From Kribbella jiaozuonensis (lineage in GTDB: Bacteria > Actinomycetota > Actinomycetes > Propionibacteriales > Kribbellaceae), in assembly GCF_005233875.1 (NCBI RefSeq), contig NZ_SZPZ01000002.1, forward strand, positions 124,001-188,000: DNA of 64,000 bases. The letters are read 5' to 3'. Under the pieces are notes generated by a model, which was not told where the DNA came from, did no database searches, and saw only the letters and a list, made by a program, of their open reading frames with translations. The position numbers and the translations under genes are program-made. The stretch's first letter is position 1. Each line of letters begins with the position of its first letter. Positions 59,982-64,000 of this stretch are shown here, piece by piece.

Positions 59982-60911
59982 ATGAGCTGGAGTACTGCGG
60001 ACATCCCTGACCTGACCGGGAAACTGGCGCTCGTGACGGGCGCGACGAGTGGACTCGGGTACGAGACCGCGTTGGAGCTGCTGAGACACGGCGCGGATGT
60101 GCTGGTCGCCGCGCGCAATCCGGAGAAGGCGGCGCAGGCCGCGCAGACATTGACGCAGCAGGCGGGGAGAGCGCCGACGGTGCTCGAGCTGGATCTCGCT
60201 GATCTTGCGAGTGTCGAGAAGGCCGCGGGCGAGGTCATCAGGTCGTACGACCGGCTGGATCTGTTGATCAACAACGCCGGTGTGATGGCGCCGCCGCATC
60301 GGGAGACCATCGACGGGTTCGAGCTCCAGATCGGGACCAATCATCTCGGTCACTTCGCGCTGACCGGTCGGCTGATGCCGGTGCTGGTCGGCGGCAGTCG
60401 CGTGGTGACCGTGAGCTCGTTCATGCACAAGACCGTGCGCGGCATCAGCGAGGCCGATCTCCGGCGGCCGGCCGGCAGCTACCGCAAGTGGGAGGCGTAC
60501 GGGAAGTCGAAGCTCGCCAACCTGCTCTTCATGCTCGAGCTCGATCGCCGGGCGCGCGCGGCCGGGGCCGATCTGCTGAGTGTGGGCGCGCATCCCGGGT
60601 ACGCCTCGACTCATCTGCAGGCCGCCGGGCCTGAGCTCGCGGGCAATCACCGCCAGGCGCGGCTCTGGGCCGCTGCGACCCGTCTCATCGCACAGTCGGC
60701 GGCGGCCGGCGCATGGCCGAGCCTGTACGCCGCGACGTACCCCGGCCTGCGGCCTGGCTCGTTCGTCGGGCCGGGCTTCTTCGAGTACCGCGGTACGCCG
60801 AAGGTCGTGCTGCCGACCCGGACCGCACAGGATGCCGAGCTGGCGCGCGAGCTGTGGGACTGGTCGGTCGAGGCGACCGGGGTCGATCCGGCACTCACCG
60901 TGCTGAGGTAG
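59982..60911 (+). CDS. Short-chain dehydrogenase/reductase
   Basis: 309 residues. TGATSGLG cofactor motif, NNAG, catalytic serine in VVTVSSFMHK and YGKSK for Tyr/Lys, so a complete SDR of the retinol-dehydrogenase-like group (C-terminal GPGFFEYRGTPKVV). It looks leaderless: TACTGT is six bases before the ATG and there is no Shine-Dalgarno site. Substrate unknown. Confidence 0.9.
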   Translation: MSWSTADIPDLTGKLALVTGATSGLGYETALELLRHGADVLVAARNPEKAAQAAQTLTQQAGRAPTVLELDLADLASVEKAAGEVIRSYDRLDLLINNAGVMAPPHRETIDGFELQIGTNHLGHFALTGRLMPVLVGGSRVVTVSSFMHKTVRGISEADLRRPAGSYRKWEAYGKSKLANLLFMLELDRRARAAGADLLSVGAHPGYASTHLQAAGPELAGNHRQARLWAAATRLIAQSAAAGAWPSLYAATYPGLRPGSFVGPGFFEYRGTPKVVLPTRTAQDAELARELWDWSVEATGVDPALTVLR

Positions 60912-60969
60912 TGACACAGCGGCAACTTTCTGGTTACCCTCCGGTAATTCCTACTGCCGGAGGTCACCA

Positions 60970-62547
60970 GTGCGCAGACTTGCAGCCGCCCTCGCTGTCG
61001 CTCTGACTCTGATCACAATCGGTCCGCGTGCTGCTGACGCCGGCCAGGCCGCGCCGGGTTTCAGTACGGCGTACCAGCGCATCCCCGGCGCCGGTGGGAC
61101 CGAGATCGGCGCGGTCGTGCTCACGCCGACCGGGCAGGGCGACGGCCCGTTCCCGCTCGTGGTGATGCCGTCGAGCTGGGGTGTGCCGAACGTGGAGTAC
61201 GTCGGCCAGGGTACGAAGCTGGCCACGGCCGGGTTCCAGGTCATCTCGTACTCGAGCCGCGGCTTCTGGGACTCCGGCGGCGGTATCGACATCGCCGGGC
61301 CGCCGACGGTCGCCGACGTCAGCAAGGTGATCGACTGGGCCGGCCAGCACACGCCGGCGGATACCAGCCGGGTTGCCGCAGTGGGGATCTCGTACGGCGC
61401 GGGTACGTCGCTGCTCGCGGCCGCGAAGGACTCGCGGATCAAGGCGGTCGGCGCGCTCAGCGGATGGGCCGATCTGATCCGGTCGCTGGATCCGAACGAC
61501 ACCGTCGCGCTGCAGTCCGTTGCCGGTCTGCTTGCCCTGGGCAACATCACGGGGCGGCCGGGGCCGGAGATGGCGTCGCTGCAGACGAAGTTCGTCACCG
61601 GCGACTTTGACGGCGCGATTGCGGAGGCGAGTCAGTTGTCGCCGGAGCGGTCTGCGGCGACGATGGTAGACCAAATCAATGCGAAGAAGCCGGCTGTGTT
61701 CCTGGCGAACGCGTTCGAGGATTCGATCTTTCCGCCGTCGCAGTACACGGACTTCTTCACGAGTCTGACCGGGCCGAAGCGGTTGTTGCTTGCGCATGGC
61801 GATCATGCGACGCCTGAGGTGACCGGGGCGGTTGGTCTACCAAATGAGACGTGGGACGAGCTCGCCGGCTGGTTGCGGCATTACTTGACTGGTGCCGACA
61901 ACGGTGCGGATGCCGAGGCGCCGGTGGAGTTGAAGTCGCAGCGTGGGGTGTGGCGTGGGTATGCCGATTGGGCTTCGGTTGGGCAGGCGCGTACGTCGTA
62001 CTTGACCAAGGGTGGGGCGCTTCAGGGTGGTGCGTCGACTGGGTGGAGTCGGTCGATCGGGGCTGGTATACCAACGGTCGCGGATAGTGGGGTGGCGCTG
62101 GTGTCCGGGGCGTTGCAGGGGTTGTTGTCGATTCCGGTCGGGGTGGCGACGCCGTTGGTGGATCGGTCGTTCGCTGGGGTTTGGTCGGGGCCGAGGTTGA
62201 GTTCTGCGACGGTCGTGAATGGTATGCCGAAGTTGCATCTGGCCGTGAAGCCGTCGGCGGCTGATACGTCGCTGTTCGCTTATCTGTACGACGTTGATGC
62301 GTTGGGGGTTGGGTCGTTGATGTCGCACAAGCCGTACACGTTGCGCGGGGCTACGCCGGGGAAGTCCGTGTCGCTTGATGTGCGGTTGGAGGCGACGAGT
62401 TGGGAGGTGCCGGCCGGGCATCATCTCGTGCTGGTCGTGGACACGGTTGATCCGCGGTATCTCGGGCGAAGTGTGATCGGGTCGACGGTCACGTTCAGTT
62501 CGCCGGCTGGCGATCCGTCGTGGGTGAGCGTTCCGGTGGCGGCGTGA
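60970..62547 (+). CDS. Secreted CocE/NonD-type alpha/beta hydrolase
   Basis: 525 residues. A Sec signal peptide (LAAALAVALTLITIGPRAADA) precedes an alpha/beta hydrolase with nucleophile in VGISYGAG and acid/His in FEDSIFPPSQ and AHGDHATPEV. A C-terminal jelly-roll (about 390-525, SLDVRLEATSWEVPAGHHLVLVVDTVDPRY) fits the X-Pro dipeptidyl-peptidase/CocE family. GTG start at 60970. From about 61650 onward the gene uses many G- or T-ending codons and carries three TGGTNKACCA words. Its stop overlaps the lactonase start as GTGA. Confidence 0.83.
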   Translation: MRRLAAALAVALTLITIGPRAADAGQAAPGFSTAYQRIPGAGGTEIGAVVLTPTGQGDGPFPLVVMPSSWGVPNVEYVGQGTKLATAGFQVISYSSRGFWDSGGGIDIAGPPTVADVSKVIDWAGQHTPADTSRVAAVGISYGAGTSLLAAAKDSRIKAVGALSGWADLIRSLDPNDTVALQSVAGLLALGNITGRPGPEMASLQTKFVTGDFDGAIAEASQLSPERSAATMVDQINAKKPAVFLANAFEDSIFPPSQYTDFFTSLTGPKRLLLAHGDHATPEVTGAVGLPNETWDELAGWLRHYLTGADNGADAEAPVELKSQRGVWRGYADWASVGQARTSYLTKGGALQGGASTGWSRSIGAGIPTVADSGVALVSGALQGLLSIPVGVATPLVDRSFAGVWSGPRLSSATVVNGMPKLHLAVKPSAADTSLFAYLYDVDALGVGSLMSHKPYTLRGATPGKSVSLDVRLEATSWEVPAGHHLVLVVDTVDPRYLGRSVIGSTVTFSSPAGDPSWVSVPVAA

Positions 62548-63632
62548 CTGTCAGTCGCCGAGGATTCCTCGGCTTCACCGCTGCCGCCCTAGCTCCCATC
62601 CATCAAGCCGCAACCCGCGAGGCACCCGAACCCGGAGCACCCGAACCCGGATCGCAGGCCGGCACAGCCCAGCCCGGTGAGGCCCAGGCCAGCGCAACCC
62701 AGCCCGGCGAGGTGCAGCCCGGCAGGGTGCAGCCCGGCGAGGTGCAGCCGGGCGTGGGCGATCGCACGCTGTATCTCGGGACGTACGGGGACGGCATCGG
62801 CATCGCGACGTACGACGATGCCGGGAAGATCACCTCGACCGGCAGCATCGCTGGTATACCAAACGCGTCCTTCGTGATCCGGTCCGGCAACTTCCTGTAC
62901 GCCGTCAACGAGCAGGACGCGGGCGCCGTCACCGCGATCGACATCTCGGGCACCCCGCGAGTGCTGAATCGTCAACCCAACAAGGGATCCGGCCCCTGCC
63001 ACCTCGCCAATGTCGGCGAGTACCTGCTCAGTGCGAACTACGGATCCGGCGACATCGCCGTCCATCCGATCGCCGCAGATGGGAGCCTCGGGCAACAAAC
63101 CGATCTGGTCAAGCACGCGGGCTCGGCGCCGCACGCCCACCAGGTCGTGCAGGCCGGCGAATACGTGCTCGCAGTCGATCTCGGCACCGACACGATCTAC
63201 ACCTACATACTCACGGACGGCAAGCTCGCGCTGCAGCACCAGGCAAAGGTCAAGACCGGCGCCGGCCCGCGACATTTGGTATTCCATCCATCCGGCAACT
63301 ACGTGTACGTCGCCGACGAGCTCGACAGCACCGTCACGGTCTGCGCGTACGACGCCGGCGTACTGAGCGTGCTGGAGTCGATCCCGGTCGCCGAGGGTGA
63401 GAACTACCCGGGCGAGGTGGTGATCTCCGCGGACGGACGCTTCGTCTACGTCACCAACCGCGGGCACAACAGCATCGCGATCTTCAGCACCGACGGCCCG
63501 CATCTCGAGCTCGTTGGTATACCAAACTGTGGCGGCGACTGGCCGCGGCACTGTGCATTCGACCCGACCGGCCGGCTGCTCTTCGTCGCGAACCAGAAGT
63601 CGAACAACATCACCACATTCTTGGTAGACCAA
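61664..63632. repeat. Cluster of six TGGTNKACCA palindromic words in two coding regions
   Basis: TGGTAGACCA (61664-61673), TGGTCTACCA (61833-61842), TGGTATACCA (62064-62073), TGGTATACCA (62852-62861), TGGTATACCA (63515-63524) and TGGTAGACCA (63623-63632); a weaker TGGTATTCCA is at 63277-63286. Five of the six words are followed by AA or AAA. They create ATA, CTA, GTA and CCA codons that are rare elsewhere in these genes. The word resembles GntR/FadR-type operators. Confidence 0.7.
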
Positions 63633-63698
63633 ACGACGGGCGGCCTGACGCTGACGAGCGACTCCAGCACCCCGACCCCGGTCTGCGTGAATGTTTGA
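62544..63698 (+). CDS. Exported lactonase-family beta-propeller (6-phosphogluconolactonase-like)
   Basis: 384 residues from GTG 62544. A twin-arginine signal (VSRRGFLGFTAAALAPIHQAA) suggests export in folded form. Residues about 30-75 are a Pro/Gln/Gly linker with repeats of QPGEVQ. The rest is a seven-bladed propeller (LYLGTYGDGIGIATYDDAG, GSGPCHLANVGEYLLSANYGSG, GPRHLVFHPSGNYVYVADELDS, GDWPRHCAFDPTGRLLFVANQ) of the YbhE/Pgl lactonase type. It is coupled to the preceding hydrolase. The actual sugar lactone is unknown. Confidence 0.87.
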   Translation: MTVSRRGFLGFTAAALAPIHQAATREAPEPGAPEPGSQAGTAQPGEAQASATQPGEVQPGRVQPGEVQPGVGDRTLYLGTYGDGIGIATYDDAGKITSTGSIAGIPNASFVIRSGNFLYAVNEQDAGAVTAIDISGTPRVLNRQPNKGSGPCHLANVGEYLLSANYGSGDIAVHPIAADGSLGQQTDLVKHAGSAPHAHQVVQAGEYVLAVDLGTDTIYTYILTDGKLALQHQAKVKTGAGPRHLVFHPSGNYVYVADELDSTVTVCAYDAGVLSVLESIPVAEGENYPGEVVISADGRFVYVTNRGHNSIAIFSTDGPHLELVGIPNCGGDWPRHCAFDPTGRLLFVANQKSNNITTFLVDQTTGGLTLTSDSSTPTPVCVNV

Positions 63699-63725
63699 TT
63701 GTGCGCGAGCTCTTGCGTTCGTGTG

Positions 63726-63741
63726 ATGACAGCGCTGTCAT
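63726..63741. promoter_or_regulatory. Perfect 16-bp LacI-type operator
   Basis: ATGACAGCGCTGTCAT is a perfect palindrome with the central CG typical of LacI-family sites. It lies 36 bases before the ATG of the GH2-like gene, overlapping the expected promoter, so sugar-responsive repression of that gene is likely. The regulator gene is not in the window. Confidence 0.7.
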
Positions 63742-63777
63742 GGGACTGCCTTTCTCCGCCCCGAAAGGAACGTTCCA

Positions 63778-64000
63778 ATGTTCAAGCCGCTCGCGGCCGC
63801 CCTCGTCCTGCTGTCGACAACCCTGGTCCCAACAGCCCAAGCCACAGCCCCGGCCCGACCCGCAGCCCAACCGGCATGGCACCTGGGCACCCCGCCGCTC
63901 ACCACCCCCTGGACCAACGACGTCTCGCCGACGAACGCGCTCCCGGAGTACCCGCGCCCCCAACTGACCCGCCCCGACTGGCGCAACCTCAACGGCCTCT
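63778..64000 (+). CDS. Secreted GH2-like glycoside hydrolase (partial)
   Basis: Only the first 74 codons are present. A signal peptide (MFKPLAAALVLLSTTLVPTAQA) is followed by a Pro-rich stretch and then LPEYPRPQLTRPDWRNLNGL, the very typical beginning of the sugar-binding domain of GH2 beta-galactosidase/beta-glucuronidase-like enzymes. AAAGGAA is seven bases before the ATG. A LacI-type operator lies upstream. The family call rests on this short segment. Confidence 0.75.
   Translation, partial: MFKPLAAALVLLSTTLVPTAQATAPARPAAQPAWHLGTPPLTTPWTNDVSPTNALPEYPRPQLTRPDWRNLNGL

Noticed and set aside
1..64000. tRNA, rRNA or insertion sequences
   Set aside because: I looked for T-arm-like motifs, rRNA blocks and transposase DDE patterns and found none convincing.

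Overview
The window is high-GC actinobacterial DNA. The long G+C-rich genes, GTG/TTG starts, leaderless genes with a TANNNT box just upstream of the ATG, HxlR/PucR/LysR regulators, a DinB-type protein, a GH27 enzyme and a Tcp/VirB4-type operon all fit the Nocardioidaceae, and I suspect Kribbella or a close relative. That genus is an inference from gene style, not from a database search.

Region 1 (1 to about 8760) is one end of a siphovirus-like prophage with visibly lower G+C than the rest. Structural genes read leftward: an HNH-fused large terminase, one 995-codon ORF holding portal, prohead protease and major capsid modules, head-tail connector proteins, major tail protein, a tail assembly chaperone with a -1 frameshifted extension, and a gp10-like gene cut by the window edge. 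A divergent control region (about 6900-7131) drives a short rightward early operon: a ribbon-helix-helix protein, a replication-initiator-like protein with an iteron-like repeat, a winged-helix protein and a 30-residue membrane peptide. No integrase is in view.

Region 2 (8773-30517) is ordinary chromosome. It holds an amidohydrolase, a uracil-DNA-glycosylase-like protein, exonuclease III, a lipoprotein, aldo/keto reductase, DUF5995, a membrane M50 peptidase, an S41 peptidase, a two-subunit aconitase X, MFS and PAP2 proteins, a SulP-carbonic anhydrase fusion, a quinone-oxidoreductase/NTF2 fused ORF with divergent HxlR regulator, an SDR without its catalytic residues, DUF427 and a secreted GH27 enzyme.

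Region 3 (30725-44794) has a frameshifted lysyl-oxidase-like gene, an MFS exporter with divergent LysR regulator, a UbiA / type III PKS / methyltransferase / flavoprotein cluster, a PucR-DadA pair, a candidate structured RNA before a VOC-GNAT pair, thioredoxin and a second aldo/keto reductase. Several intergenic gaps contain strong hairpins, including four in a row after the polyketide operon.

Region 4 (about 44860-55944) is an eight-gene operon for a type IV secretion-like envelope complex: TcpC-, TcpD- and TcpE-like proteins, a VirB4-like ATPase, a TrbL-like protein, a VirB8-like protein, a two-domain wall hydrolase and an M48 protease. It has no relaxase, coupling protein or integrase in view and is preceded by DnaA-box-like words. 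This is my main candidate for an under-described system.

Region 5 (56105-64000) has a frameshifted winged-helix gene, small hydrolases, Lrp and an M4/M36-like secreted protease, then a hydrolase-lactonase operon. Six copies of the palindromic word TGGTNKACCA sit inside those two coding regions and force rare A/T-ending codons. The window ends inside a secreted GH2-like gene with a perfect LacI-type operator upstream. I saw no rRNA, tRNA, CRISPR array or insertion sequence.
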